NCBI GenBank assembly: GCA_031323845.1
Contig: JAVIYP010000007.1
Location: 1 to 64,000 of the forward strand
DNA length: 64,000 nucleotides
Source: PUPG01 sp031323845
Lineage (GTDB): Bacteria > Bacteroidota > Bacteroidia > Bacteroidales > UBA7960
Direction: 5' to 3'
A model generated the notes under the pieces. It saw only the letters and a list, made by a program, of their open reading frames with translations, searched no databases and had not been told where the DNA came from. Of this stretch, positions 17,750-26,437 are shown in pieces (the stretch's first letter is position 1; each line of letters opens with the position of its first letter). The translations under genes and the position numbers were made by a program.

Positions 17750-18332
17750 TCATTTCGGGTATGCGGTCTTTCCGTTCCCGGATGAAGTTTTTGAACTCCG
17801 CTTCACTCAAATGGGTCTTGTCCATTACCAGCGTCTTAATGGCAAACGGAAAAGCTATCAGCGAAAGCATATCCACAAAGAGGTGAGTAGGATCAGTGCG
17901 TTTGATCCGGCCTGCTTTCCCCTCATCCAGAATCTGTTGCGTGAATTTTTCAGTGGCATAAAGCTGGCTTATGGCCTTCATTTCGGTAATGCGCTCCTGT
18001 TTGCGGTGCAAAATGGCCATCACAAAGGAAACCAGCAAAGGATTCTCTGAAAGCATGTCAATGTAAACATGGACATACTGCATTATTTTTTCCTCCAGCC
18101 CCAGGTCACTATCCAGGATCCTGATCAGCTCTTCGGAGTTCTTCTTTACCAGCATGCTGAAAATAGCATTGAAGAGGTTCTCCTTGCTGCGGAAATAATA
18201 ATTCATCAGGGCCAGGTTGATGCCCGCCCGGGCAGCAATCTCCCTGACACTGGTACGGTCAACACCCTTTTCAAGAAACAGCTGTGTCGCCGCATCAAAA
18301 ATTTTTTTTTCGGTGTTTCTGCTTTTAGCCAT
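17721..18332 (-). CDS. TetR/AcrR family transcriptional regulator
   Basis: This 203-aa protein has the TetR N-terminal HTH: AATQLFLEKGVDRTSVREIA followed by GINLALMNYYFRSKENLF (about residues 14-62). The C-terminal ligand domain is helical, and the ligand is unknown. No transporter or enzyme gene is clearly paired with it; the next gene downstream is queG in the opposite direction, with a 29-bp overlap of the 3' ends. It may regulate itself through the operator-like repeats just upstream of its start. Confidence 0.88.
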   Translation of the reverse strand: MAKSRNTEKKIFDAATQLFLEKGVDRTSVREIAARAGINLALMNYYFRSKENLFNAIFSMLVKKNSEELIRILDSDLGLEEKIMQYVHVYIDMLSENPLLVSFVMAILHRKQERITEMKAISQLYATEKFTQQILDEGKAGRIKRTDPTHLFVDMLSLIAFPFAIKTLVMDKTHLSEAEFKNFIRERKDRIPEMIMGSLKPQP

Positions 18333-18354
18333 AATGAGGTTTTTTTTGTCTTTC

Positions 18355-18400
18355 CAAAGATAAGCATTTTTGTTTAAAACACAGTTTAAAACATTGTTTT
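18355..18400 (-). promoter_or_regulatory. TetR gene promoter with operator-like repeats
   Basis: The -7 box TATCTTTG reads on the minus strand at 18362-18355, 22 bp from the ATG. Upstream of it GTTTAAAAC occurs twice (18372-18380 and 18384-18392, 12 bp apart), and AAAACA-T-TGTTTT at 18388-18400 is a perfect 6-bp inverted repeat. This arrangement fits binding by the encoded TetR protein, which is inference. Confidence 0.45.
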
Positions 18401-18468
18401 TTTAGGAATGCTGTTCGGTACTGGCGCCGGGGTTTTGACGCGATTGCGGAGGGTGTGTTTCTACTGTT

Positions 18469-20088
18469 TTACCGTTTGCGGGAAATCATTCGCTGCGAGA
18501 GCATATAAAGCACTAAGAGGGCTGAAAGAAAAACGGACAGTTTTCCGGTGAAATTGCCGGACAGTGCATAGAATGTGATGCGGTTGTTTTTGTTTATGGA
18601 AGCGTTCAATGCTGTTGCTTCCCACCATGATGTTTTCGCCGTAATTTCGCCGCGCTGGTTGATGAATGCTGAAACCCCGGTGCTGGCAGCACGGGCGATG
18701 CTTCTGCGTGTTTCAACGGCCCTGAGCCGGGCGTATTGCAGATGCTGGCGATGACCCGGGGTGTTTCGCCACCAGCCGTCGTTGGTAACGATGATCAGGA
18801 TATCGGCTCCACGGCGGATATATTCTGTCATGTACTCTCCGTAAATGGATTCATAACAGACTGCGGCGCCTGCAGCAATGCCTGTTTGGGTGTCAAACAC
18901 CCTTCTCGCTTCCTGGGTTCCCAGGCTTCCGGAAATACCACCGAGCCTCTCCACAAGCATGTTGAGGGGTTTCAGGTACCTGAAATAGGGCATCCTTTCT
19001 ATGCCGGGCACCAGCTTCGACTTGTGATAATATTGTACCGGCTGACCTTCTTCGATAAACAGCACTGAATTATACACTACATAAAAATCACTGCTGTGAT
19101 TCAGCGGACGTGCTTCCGGGGGCAAGGTTTCGCCGGCCGTGATGAGCCTGTAGGTTAATCCGCCGACAAACCATGCGATTTCAGGATGCTGGCTGAGGTG
19201 TTCTCTTATGCGCTGTATGGAGTAATGGGATTCCGCATCATGCATCCAGACACCTTCGGGAAGGGCATCTTCGGGTGCTGCGACAAAACGTGTATCATCA
19301 GTAATATGACTGTCGGCCAGGGCGAGCATTACATCCATTCTTCTCCGCAGCTCATCCCGGGTCATCACGGTCTTATAAGGGTCTTCCGAAGGTTGCACGA
19401 TCACGATGTTTACCGGCGCGTTTGTTTCTTCATAGCTGCGCCACATGCCGAAAGAGATGACCGACGGGATGGTAAAAGCAGCCAGGGCGAGCAGGATGGA
19501 AGAGAGCACTCTTTTGTTCAGTTTCTGAACAGTAAGGTAATGACTGAGCGCAAAAAACAGCAGCAGGTTGATGACCAACACCCAAAGACTTCCGCCTGCC
19601 GTTCCGGTAAACGAGTACCATTGCACCCAAACCGGGGCGGTGGCAAACACATTTCCAAGATCAAGCCAGCTCCAGCTCAACTCCCATTGCGCGTGGAGGT
19701 GTTCAAAAGCCAGCCACAACAACACAATGGAAAAGGGGCTCTGTCTGCCGGGTAGTATTCTCCGGCTCAGATGCATCAGCCACCACGGCACAGCCATAAA
19801 GCCTGAGTTAAGCAATACTGCAGCTATCATGCCGGGCACCGTGGCAAAGGCGATCCACCACGTGGTCAGCAGGTTAAATACCAGGAAGGCTGCCCATGCG
19901 TAAATAAAGATCATGATGCTCCGGTAATGGCTGCGGTGTTGCAACAAGTGATCCTCTGCAACTAACAGGGGTATAAGCGCAAAAAAGGCAAGAAAGGGGA
20001 AGCCCCGTGCCGGCCAGCTGGCGGCCAGCAGAACGCCCGTGGCCAGACTTAGTAATAAAAGCTTGTTGCGCCTGACAAATATATCCAT
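18469..20088 (-). CDS. lnt: Apolipoprotein N-acyltransferase
   Basis: This 539-aa inner-membrane enzyme adds the third acyl chain to lipoproteins. About six hydrophobic spans occupy residues ~8-210, then a periplasmic nitrilase-type domain with the expected triad E273 (APEDALPEG), K356 (YYHKSKLVP) and C411 (CYESIYG), followed by the TNDGWW block and a last C-terminal helix (~515-532). Length and layout match Lnt. Lipoproteins in this window (the Ig-like protein at 62.0 kb, the 28.7-kb lipoprotein) would be its clients. It is separated from the SDR gene upstream by 80 bp. Confidence 0.95.
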   Translation of the reverse strand: MDIFVRRNKLLLLSLATGVLLAASWPARGFPFLAFFALIPLLVAEDHLLQHRSHYRSIMIFIYAWAAFLVFNLLTTWWIAFATVPGMIAAVLLNSGFMAVPWWLMHLSRRILPGRQSPFSIVLLWLAFEHLHAQWELSWSWLDLGNVFATAPVWVQWYSFTGTAGGSLWVLVINLLLFFALSHYLTVQKLNKRVLSSILLALAAFTIPSVISFGMWRSYEETNAPVNIVIVQPSEDPYKTVMTRDELRRRMDVMLALADSHITDDTRFVAAPEDALPEGVWMHDAESHYSIQRIREHLSQHPEIAWFVGGLTYRLITAGETLPPEARPLNHSSDFYVVYNSVLFIEEGQPVQYYHKSKLVPGIERMPYFRYLKPLNMLVERLGGISGSLGTQEARRVFDTQTGIAAGAAVCYESIYGEYMTEYIRRGADILIIVTNDGWWRNTPGHRQHLQYARLRAVETRRSIARAASTGVSAFINQRGEITAKTSWWEATALNASINKNNRITFYALSGNFTGKLSVFLSALLVLYMLSQRMISRKR

Positions 20089-20168
20089 AAGCCTTCCTGA
20101 AATAAGATCTGTTTCAAACGGACACGGTCTCCCACCAGTGAAACAACAGCATAAACTCCATGCGTGCC

Positions 20169-21212
20169 TTACGAAGGCATCCTGAAATCGGGTGAATGAT
20201 ACACCGGGTACTTTTTAAAGAAACGGGATGTGTTTTCGGCTGCTTCTTTAACGGGGCGAAATGTAAACCCAATGGCCTGCTCTATTTTTTCGTTTGAGAA
20301 ATATCTTCTGATGTTGGCGTTCCGTGCTGTTTCTTTTGAAAGCAGGGGTTTTTGACCCGTCATAAAGCTTCTGACATTCTCAAGGCGCCAGGCAATTTCG
20401 GTAAGGAAGCGGCCCACCCGGTACCTGGGAGGTTTTACTTCAGAGTAATGGGCAAACAGCGTGAACAGCTCTTTATACGAAAGGTTTTCGCTGTTCAGGA
20501 TAAACCGTTCGTTCAGTATATCGCTTTCGGTTAATTCCACCATGGCTGTTGCCACGTCACGCGCATCCACAAAGCCGGTGACTCCCGATGTATAAAATTT
20601 CATGCCGTTCTTGACGGACTGGTACAGCTGGGCGCTTGACCGGGTAGTGTCGCCCGGGCCTATGACTACGGTGGGGTTGACAATAACCACCGGCAATCCT
20701 TCTTCGGAGGCGCGCCAGACTTCCCGCTCAGAACCATATTTACTGATGGCATACCATGAATTCTTCTTGGAGGTTTTCCAGACCAGCTTTTCATCCACCT
20801 TGTTGTTTTTTTCAGGACTTCCGAGGGCTGCAACACTGCTGCAATGGCAGAATTTCCGGATGTTATGCATCAGGGCCACATTTACGAGATTGGCTGTGCC
20901 TTCAACGTTGGCTTTCATCATGAGCTGCTTATCTTCGGGCATGAAGGAAACAACTGCTGCGCAATGATACACGTAGCTGACACCGCTCATGGCTTCCTGG
21001 AGGCTTATGATGTCGCTCAGATCACCATCGACCCATTCAATACCATGAAACAACGACTCGCCTCTTTCCCCGTCATACCAGGAAAACAAACGCCGTATCA
21101 TATCGGTGTTACTCCCTTCGCGCTTGAGCGCACGAATTTTGCACCCCCTCTTCGCCAGCTCAAAGAGAAGGTGAGAACCTACCAATCCCGTACCTCCGGT
21201 TACCAGTATCAT
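20169..21212 (-). CDS. NAD(P)-dependent epimerase/dehydratase (extended SDR)
   Basis: This 347-aa protein has a Rossmann fold with TGGTGLVGSHL (5-15), the YAISKYGSE active-site Tyr-x3-Lys and an upstream SSVAALG strand with the catalytic Ser. Sequence style (INPTVVIGPGDTTRSS) is that of dihydroflavonol reductase/3-beta-HSD-like SDRs found in Bacteroidota. The substrate is unknown. It lies directly upstream of lnt on the same strand. Confidence 0.85.
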   Translation of the reverse strand: MILVTGGTGLVGSHLLFELAKRGCKIRALKREGSNTDMIRRLFSWYDGERGESLFHGIEWVDGDLSDIISLQEAMSGVSYVYHCAAVVSFMPEDKQLMMKANVEGTANLVNVALMHNIRKFCHCSSVAALGSPEKNNKVDEKLVWKTSKKNSWYAISKYGSEREVWRASEEGLPVVIVNPTVVIGPGDTTRSSAQLYQSVKNGMKFYTSGVTGFVDARDVATAMVELTESDILNERFILNSENLSYKELFTLFAHYSEVKPPRYRVGRFLTEIAWRLENVRSFMTGQKPLLSKETARNANIRRYFSNEKIEQAIGFTFRPVKEAAENTSRFFKKYPVYHSPDFRMPS

Positions 21213-21306
21213 GATTGCAAAATTAAAGGAAATTTGTCATGTGTTTATATTTGCGTATGTGGTTGGTTGTCTGTGTTTTGTGCTTATACCTAAGAGGCTG
21301 AATGGA

Positions 21307-21456
21307 AGTCAGAAGTCAGATGTCAGATGTGCAAATGTGCAGATGTAAGGCTATTGTTGAATCGTTTATTTGTTGAATCGTTTATTTGTTAAAGAGGAGT
21401 GAGACTGTTCAACCAAGTGTGTCATTATTCATTTTTCACTTTTCATTTTTCACTTA
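21307..21456. repeat. Cluster of three kinds of short tandem repeat in an intergenic region
   Basis: AGTCAGA is repeated at 21307-21327 (third copy TGTCAGA). A 16-bp unit TTGTTGAATCGTTTAT is tandem at 21354-21385 with a partial third copy. A 14-bp unit TCATTTTTCACTTT/A is tandem at 21429-21456. All lie in the 284-bp gap between two minus-strand genes. A diverged copy of the TTGAATCGTTT unit occurs at 31.5 kb. Confidence 0.75.
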
Positions 21457-21496
21457 ATCTGCTTTTGGCTTTTAGCTATTAGCAAGAAAAGCTGCC

Positions 21497-22441
21497 TCAG
21501 TCGCTTAACAGTTTATCAAAGTAGTCAATGGTCCTGATCAGGCCGTCCCTGAGGGGCACCTTGGGTTTCCAGTCAAGCAACTTGTTTGCAAAGGAGATAT
21601 CCGGACATCGCTGAACCGGATCATTTTCAGGCAAAGGCATATAATTGATGGTCGAGCGGGAGTTGGTCAGCTCCCTGACCAATTCGGCAAGCTCCAGGAT
21701 GCTAAACACTTTGTCGCTGCCAATATTGACCGGTCCGGTGATTTTGTCCTCCGTTTCCATAAAAGTTTTCATACCAGAGAGCAGATCATCGACATACAGA
21801 AAGCTTCGGGTCTGTGTTCCATCGCCATAAACATTCAGGGGTTTATGCTGCAGCGCCTGCATGATGAAATTTGACACAACACGGCCATCATCAGGTTGCA
21901 TCCGGGGGCCGTAGGTATTGAAAATTCTGACAATCTTTATGCGCACCCGGTTCTGGATATGATAATCCATAAACAAGGTTTCGGCGCAGCGTTTGCCTTC
22001 GTCGTAACAGGAGCGCTTACCCACCGGATTTACATTACCCTGGTAGCTTTCCGGCTGCGGGTGCACCTGGGGGTCACCATACACCTCGCTTGTTGAGGCC
22101 TGCAGCACCTTTGCCCCGGTGCGTTTGGCCATGCCCAGCATATGAATGGCCCCAAGCACCGATGTTTTTATGGTTTTGATGGGATTGTGCTGATAATGCA
22201 CCGGTGAGGCAGGACACGCCAGGTTATAGATCTCATCAGCTTCGAGATAGAGCTCCTTGGTAACATCATGGCGGATCAGCTCAAAACAGGGATGATCCAT
22301 CAGATGGAGGATGTTTCGTTTGTTGCCGGTAAAAAAGTTGTCAAGGCAAAGCACATCGTTTCCTTCACGCAGCAACAGCTCGCACAGGTGAGAGCCGATA
22401 AAGCCGGCCCCTCCCGTTACCAGTATTCTTTTCGATTTCAT
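21497..22441 (-). CDS. UDP-glucuronate decarboxylase (UDP-xylose synthase)
   Basis: This 314-aa extended SDR has [11 protein letters not shown] (9-19) and the strongly conserved UXS blocks [51 protein letters not shown] (active-site Tyr-x3-Lys) and NTYGPRM. It converts UDP-glucuronate to UDP-xylose for surface polysaccharide or glycan synthesis. No other sugar-nucleotide or glycosyltransferase genes are adjacent. The product assignment is based on very specific motifs. Confidence 0.92.
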   Translation of the reverse strand: MKSKRILVTGGAGFIGSHLCELLLREGNDVLCLDNFFTGNKRNILHLMDHPCFELIRHDVTKELYLEADEIYNLACPASPVHYQHNPIKTIKTSVLGAIHMLGMAKRTGAKVLQASTSEVYGDPQVHPQPESYQGNVNPVGKRSCYDEGKRCAETLFMDYHIQNRVRIKIVRIFNTYGPRMQPDDGRVVSNFIMQALQHKPLNVYGDGTQTRSFLYVDDLLSGMKTFMETEDKITGPVNIGSDKVFSILELAELVRELTNSRSTINYMPLPENDPVQRCPDISFANKLLDWKPKVPLRDGLIRTIDYFDKLLSD

Positions 22442-22698
22442 TTATGATGGTTTTTCGCAATACCTCCGCAATTTAGTAAAATTATCTTGTTCCTGCATAA
22501 AATTTAAACGGGTGCGGAACATGAGCAGCAATCTCCGGGGTGTAAACGGCAATGGAAACACCAGCGGTGATGCCGTGTTGTACAAGGGTGGTAATAATTA
22601 TTTTAGTATTTTCGTGAAGATGATTTCGACCGGTGTGTCCGGCCGGACTCATCAGAAGCAAAACTAAAATACATCCCAATAAACAAAATGTCACTGCT

Positions 22699-24726
22699 AT
22701 GAAAAAATCTGCATTCCTTGTTCTTACAATTGTTATTACAGGGCTTTTATCACTAAAGGCCGCTGATTTGCAAGTCTTTGACCCGCACAGCATGTGGGAG
22801 ATGAAACGTCCGGGGAGTCCGGTGGTTTCTCCTGACGGCGAGTGGTCGGTGTTTGCCCTGACTACCTACGACATTGACGAAAGCCGTTCTTCCTCCAACC
22901 TCTTTTTGCTGAACAATGCGTCGGCTGAAGTCAGGCAGGTTACCTTCAGCGGCAGTGACAGCGGTCCGGCATGGAGCCCCGACGGAAAAAAGATCGCGTT
23001 TGTTTCACGGCGGCACGATGGTCCCGGGCAGGTGTATGTGTTGAGCATGCGCGGAGGGGAAGCACGGCAGGTTAGCGACCTTCCGGTCGGCGTTTATGGC
23101 CTGCAATGGCTTCCGGACGGACAGCGGATAGCCTTTGCCGCCAACATTCTGCCGGAATACGAAGGAGACTGGGACAAGCTCCGAAAACTGCAGGAGGACA
23201 AACGTAACAGCAAAGTCACCGCCAAAGTAACGGAGAACAACATGTACCGTTTCTGGGACAGGTGGCTGACCGATGATTATGTTTCCAGGCTCTTCACCAT
23301 AGATATCAATAACGGGGAAGTGGTTGACTTAATGCCTGACAACGGTAATTTTTTCGGTTTGATGGGTGGTGTATCCTATGACATATCCCCGGATGGATCA
23401 ACCATTGCTGTCAGCAAGAATTCCACTCAACCTCCTTTTGCCACCACGAATCACGACATTTATCTTGTACCCACCGACGGCAGCGGTGCGCTGGTCAACA
23501 TTACTCCCGACAATCCGGCCAACGATGTAAATCCGGTGTTCAGTCCTGACGGCCGGTACATCCTTTACGGGCGGCAGAGCATTTACCATTTTTATGCCGA
23601 CAGGGTGGTCATGGTGCTTTATGACACCCGCGACGGAAGCCATACCGAGCTGACTGCCGATATTGACCTGAGCATGGGTGGCTGGTTCTGGTCTGACAAT
23701 GGCCGCACCATTTATTTCATTGCCGAGGACAGGGCGATGCAGAGTATTTTCAGCATACCTGCCGGCGGAGGCAGGCACACTGAGCTTTTCCGCAGCGGCA
23801 CCAACAGCGGTGCTTCCCTGGCAGGCAGCCGGCACCTGGTATTCCTTCATCATAACCTTAGCGCTCCGCCTGAGATTTACCGCCTTGACCTGCGTCGCGG
23901 GGAAGCCGAAAAACTGACTTCCTTCAATGACGACATCGTAAACCGCACCGCATGGGGAGAGATTGAAAACGTGACCTACAGTGGTGCCAACGGCGCTGAC
24001 GTACAGATGTTCATCAACTACCCCCCTGACTATGACCCCAGTAAGAAATATCCGCTGGTGATGATGATACACGGCGGGCCGCATGGCATTTTTGGAGATT
24101 CCTTCCATTTCAGGTGGAACAGCCAGCTCTTTGCAGCGCCCGGTTATATTGTAGCCTTGCCCAATTTCCATGGCTCAACCAGTTTCGGACAGGATTTTGT
24201 GATAAGCATTCATGGAAGCCACGCCGATCTGCCATTCCGGGACATTATGAAAGCGGCCGATTACCTTATTGAAAGAGGGCTGGTTGACGAAACCCGCATG
24301 GCTGCTGCCGGCGGAAGTTACGGGGGCTACATGGTAAGCTGGATTGCCGGTCATACCGACCGGTTTGCCTGCCTGATCAACCATGCAGGCGTGTATGATC
24401 TGCACCTGCAGTTTGCTTCCGACTTTTCTGCCAACAGAGCATATCAGTACGGCGGGTCACCCTGGGAAAATCCGGAGCAAATGAATGCAGCCAACCCTTC
24501 ACAGTTTGCCCATAACTTTTCAAGTCCGATGCTGGTAATACACGGAGAGCTCGACTACAGGGTACCCGTAGCCCACGGATTCCTGGTATATAACATATAT
24601 AAAAACATGGGACTGGAAGCGCGCCTGGTATATTACCCCGACGAGAATCACTGGATTCTTACTCCGCAAAACTCATTGTTCTGGTATGAGGAGTTTTATG
24701 CTTGGCTTGAACGCTGGCTCCATTAA
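22699..24726 (+). CDS. Exported S9 family peptidase (prolyl oligopeptidase/dipeptidyl peptidase type)
   Basis: The start was set at the ATG at 22699, which gives a 675-aa protein with a Sec signal peptide (hydrophobic ~5-20). A WD40-like beta-propeller follows, with repeated SPDG-type motifs (VVSPDGEW, AWSPDGKK, VFSPDGRY). The C-terminal alpha/beta-hydrolase domain has the catalytic triad S540 (GGSYGGY), D619 (HGELDYRVP) and H651 (DENHWI). It probably releases dipeptides or acylated residues from peptides in the periplasm, feeding amino acid catabolism. It is monocistronic and followed by a hairpin shared with the convergent DoxX gene. Confidence 0.9.
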   Translation: MKKSAFLVLTIVITGLLSLKAADLQVFDPHSMWEMKRPGSPVVSPDGEWSVFALTTYDIDESRSSSNLFLLNNASAEVRQVTFSGSDSGPAWSPDGKKIAFVSRRHDGPGQVYVLSMRGGEARQVSDLPVGVYGLQWLPDGQRIAFAANILPEYEGDWDKLRKLQEDKRNSKVTAKVTENNMYRFWDRWLTDDYVSRLFTIDINNGEVVDLMPDNGNFFGLMGGVSYDISPDGSTIAVSKNSTQPPFATTNHDIYLVPTDGSGALVNITPDNPANDVNPVFSPDGRYILYGRQSIYHFYADRVVMVLYDTRDGSHTELTADIDLSMGGWFWSDNGRTIYFIAEDRAMQSIFSIPAGGGRHTELFRSGTNSGASLAGSRHLVFLHHNLSAPPEIYRLDLRRGEAEKLTSFNDDIVNRTAWGEIENVTYSGANGADVQMFINYPPDYDPSKKYPLVMMIHGGPHGIFGDSFHFRWNSQLFAAPGYIVALPNFHGSTSFGQDFVISIHGSHADLPFRDIMKAADYLIERGLVDETRMAAAGGSYGGYMVSWIAGHTDRFACLINHAGVYDLHLQFASDFSANRAYQYGGSPWENPEQMNAANPSQFAHNFSSPMLVIHGELDYRVPVAHGFLVYNIYKNMGLEARLVYYPDENHWILTPQNSLFWYEEFYAWLERWLH

Positions 24727-24750
24727 GGCAACGAAGCTGAAAATCTTACT

Positions 24751-24788
24751 CAGAAAGCAGGCAACAGGTTTTACTTGCCTGCTTTCTG
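24751..24788. terminator. Bidirectional hairpin between S9 peptidase and DoxX genes
   Basis: A perfect 14-bp stem (24751-24764 with 24775-24788) has a 10-nt loop. It lies 24 bp after the peptidase stop. The DoxX stop codon is in its loop and the last DoxX codons form one arm. No long U tract follows on either side, so termination efficiency is uncertain. Confidence 0.6.
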
Positions 24789-25148
24789 AATAATACCGGC
24801 ATAGTATTCGCGCAAGCGATAAACCATGTAAAGGTTTAGGATCATCATAAACAATCCAAGCGCCGGCATTCCTGCAATAAACACATCGTACATCAGCACG
24901 TTGGTACTTACCGGAAGTATAAGCAAAAAGGCCAGCGGCCGCTGGATGTTGAAGAGCAGCATCAGGGCAACGATCAGCTCCAGCACCTTTACCGCAGCCA
25001 TATAGCCTGTGGCGCCCAGCAAATCCATGTACGTGGCGGCATTTCCTGAAAGCTCAGGCATCGGGATGAATCCGAAAAAGAAGTTCAAACTGAATATGAA
25101 GTATATTGCAGCGAAAAGGTAGGTTATAGCAGCATCTAATTTTTTCAT
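24771..25148 (-). CDS. DoxX-like membrane protein
   Basis: This 125-aa protein has four hydrophobic helices (about residues 8-28, 45-65, 70-88, 95-112) with the YFIFSLNFFFGF and AVKVLELIVALMLL pattern of DoxX/DoxD family members. Members are inner-membrane proteins linked to redox or thiol metabolism in some bacteria, and the role here is unknown. It is convergent with the S9 peptidase, and its stop codon sits in the loop of the shared hairpin. Confidence 0.75.
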   Translation of the reverse strand: MKKLDAAITYLFAAIYFIFSLNFFFGFIPMPELSGNAATYMDLLGATGYMAAVKVLELIVALMLLFNIQRPLAFLLILPVSTNVLMYDVFIAGMPALGLFMMILNLYMVYRLREYYAGIIQKAGK

Positions 25149-25482
25149 AGAGATTTGATTTATAGTTTTTTCTTAAACAATACTTCATGTCAGATTGTTC
25201 ACGAAACGACGGCAAAGCCCGGCCGGCAGTTCCGGGAAACCGGAAACTTCCGAACTTGTAAATAGAGCAGCGGCTGTTCAGCAACCGCCTAAGAAGTAGT
25301 GTTTTCACTAAAAGAGAGCTGAAAGGGTGTACAGGTATTAAGAAAGGGCTGACTTCTCTCACAGTCATTGGGGTGTCTGTTATTCAGGCTCCGGGAGTAC
25401 AAAATGCGCAGGTTTTTTGCAATCCGTCAGGATGATTTTGAACAACAGGAAGGCGTACATTGCGGGAAAACTGCCGTGAAGA
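25149..25482. other. Intergenic region without a recognised gene
   Basis: This spacer lies between two minus-strand genes. Overlapping frames (for example 25054-25368 and 25380-25610 on the minus strand) are shadows or have no start context or similarity. No clear promoter or hairpin was found. Confidence 0.4.
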
Positions 25483-25668
25483 CTATTTCTTAAGCATTTG
25501 AAAAATGCTGTACACAACAATGACCGCGCCGGTGACAGTGCCCAGTATCTGAAAAGCCCCAAAGGCAGGGCGATGAGCAATACCCAGCGGGTAACCAAAG
25601 ACCGAAACAAAAAAGAGCAGCAAGCCGCAGAGTATCAGAATGGCATGGATGTTTTTTTTGTTTTTCAT
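25483..25668 (-). CDS. Small two-TM membrane protein, hypothetical
   Basis: This 61-aa protein begins MKNKKN and has two hydrophobic helices (~8-26 and ~38-57) with a short charged tail QMLKK. The positive N-terminus and the regular spacing of the helices favour a real small inner-membrane protein. I do not recognise a family. It stands alone between DoxX and the tRNA. Confidence 0.55.
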   Translation of the reverse strand: MKNKKNIHAILILCGLLLFFVSVFGYPLGIAHRPAFGAFQILGTVTGAVIVVYSIFQMLKK

Positions 25669-26035
25669 AATTTGCTGTTAACAATTTACTGTCACGGGGT
25701 TGTATGGATTATGCATTGATAATGTGTCCGGCTTATACTCATTAAGATAAGGCCGTTATACAATCCATCACCCGGTGGATATGTCATTTGGCCGCATAAA
25801 ACATTACGGTTTCCAAAAGATTATTAATTGTCATCACAAACTTCGTATATTTTTTTCAATTACGCATAAAAACTTCAAAATAAGTTCAGCCCGGGGAAAC
25901 AGAACTCATAGCTCTAGCCGGCCTCTGTGCATATCGGGGGGGCTTACACCCTTAAGGCGTTTATGGTACAATACAGCCGGGTTTTCACCAGGGCATGATT
26001 TAGCACGGAAGAGTTTTCATTTTTTTAAAAAACCA
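25669..26035. other. Intergenic region upstream of tRNA-Val
   Basis: This is a mix of AT-rich sequence and a GC-richer patch (25880-25990). A 90-codon plus-strand frame (25775-26047) runs across it into the tRNA promoter and was rejected. No other RNA gene was recognised. Confidence 0.35.
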
Positions 26036-26065
26036 TTGCTGAATTAAAAAAATGGTGTACATTTG
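26036..26065 (+). promoter_or_regulatory. Promoter of tRNA-Val
   Basis: TTG at 26036-26038 and TACATTTG (full TAnnTTTG match) at 26058-26065 are separated by 19 bp. The tRNA begins 13 bp after the -7 box. Confidence 0.75.
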
Positions 26066-26078
26066 CACCCACGATTAA

Positions 26079-26156
26079 GGGCGCTTAGCTCAGTTGGTTC
26101 AGAGCACCTGCCTTACAAGCAGGGGGTCACTAGTTCGAATCTAGTAGCGCCCACCA
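26079..26156 (+). tRNA. tRNA-Val, anticodon TAC
   Basis: A complete cloverleaf is present: 7-bp acceptor stem GGGCGCT/AGCGCCC, D arm GCTC...GAGC, anticodon stem CCTGC/GCAGG with loop CTTACAA (anticodon TAC, reads GUA valine codons), T arm ACTAG-TTCGAAT-CTAGT, and discriminator A. The 3' CCA is encoded (26154-26156). It has its own promoter and a terminator 8 bp downstream. Confidence 0.97.
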
Positions 26157-26163
26157 CGAAATC

Positions 26164-26200
26164 AAGCAGTTACATCTAATACAGAGGTAGCTGCTTTTTT
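26164..26200 (+). terminator. Rho-independent terminator after tRNA-Val
   Basis: A 10-bp stem (26164-26173 with 26187-26196, one G-U pair) is followed by a run of T ending at 26200. It sits 8 bp past the tRNA CCA end. Confidence 0.75.
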
Positions 26201-26254
26201 ATTTGCATACAGTTTGCAAACAAATGGGCCTTTTTTCTTCTTAGGGTACTGAAA

Positions 26255-26288
26255 AAGAGCACCCGCATCCTGTGCAAGTGCTTTTTTT
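26255..26288 (+). terminator. Second hairpin with U tract downstream of tRNA-Val
   Basis: The stem AAGAGCAC/GTGCTTTT (26255-26262 with 26278-26285) is followed by more T to 26288. It may be a backup terminator for the tRNA transcript. Confidence 0.5.
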
Positions 26289-26437
26289 AATCTTATTCTG
26301 CCAAAAACATGCAATCCTGCTCTAACCGCAACCCGGGGTTAGCTGGAGTTGGTCCTGGCGGGATTATATCTTAAATCTTGATTATCGTTCGATGCCTAAG
26401 TTAACAGCACAAGCTGCCTTTGTGCCCTTTATCATCT

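Noticed and set aside
25775..26047. 90-codon ORF upstream of tRNA-Val
   Set aside because: It overlaps the tRNA promoter, has no family resemblance, and its composition follows the local DNA.
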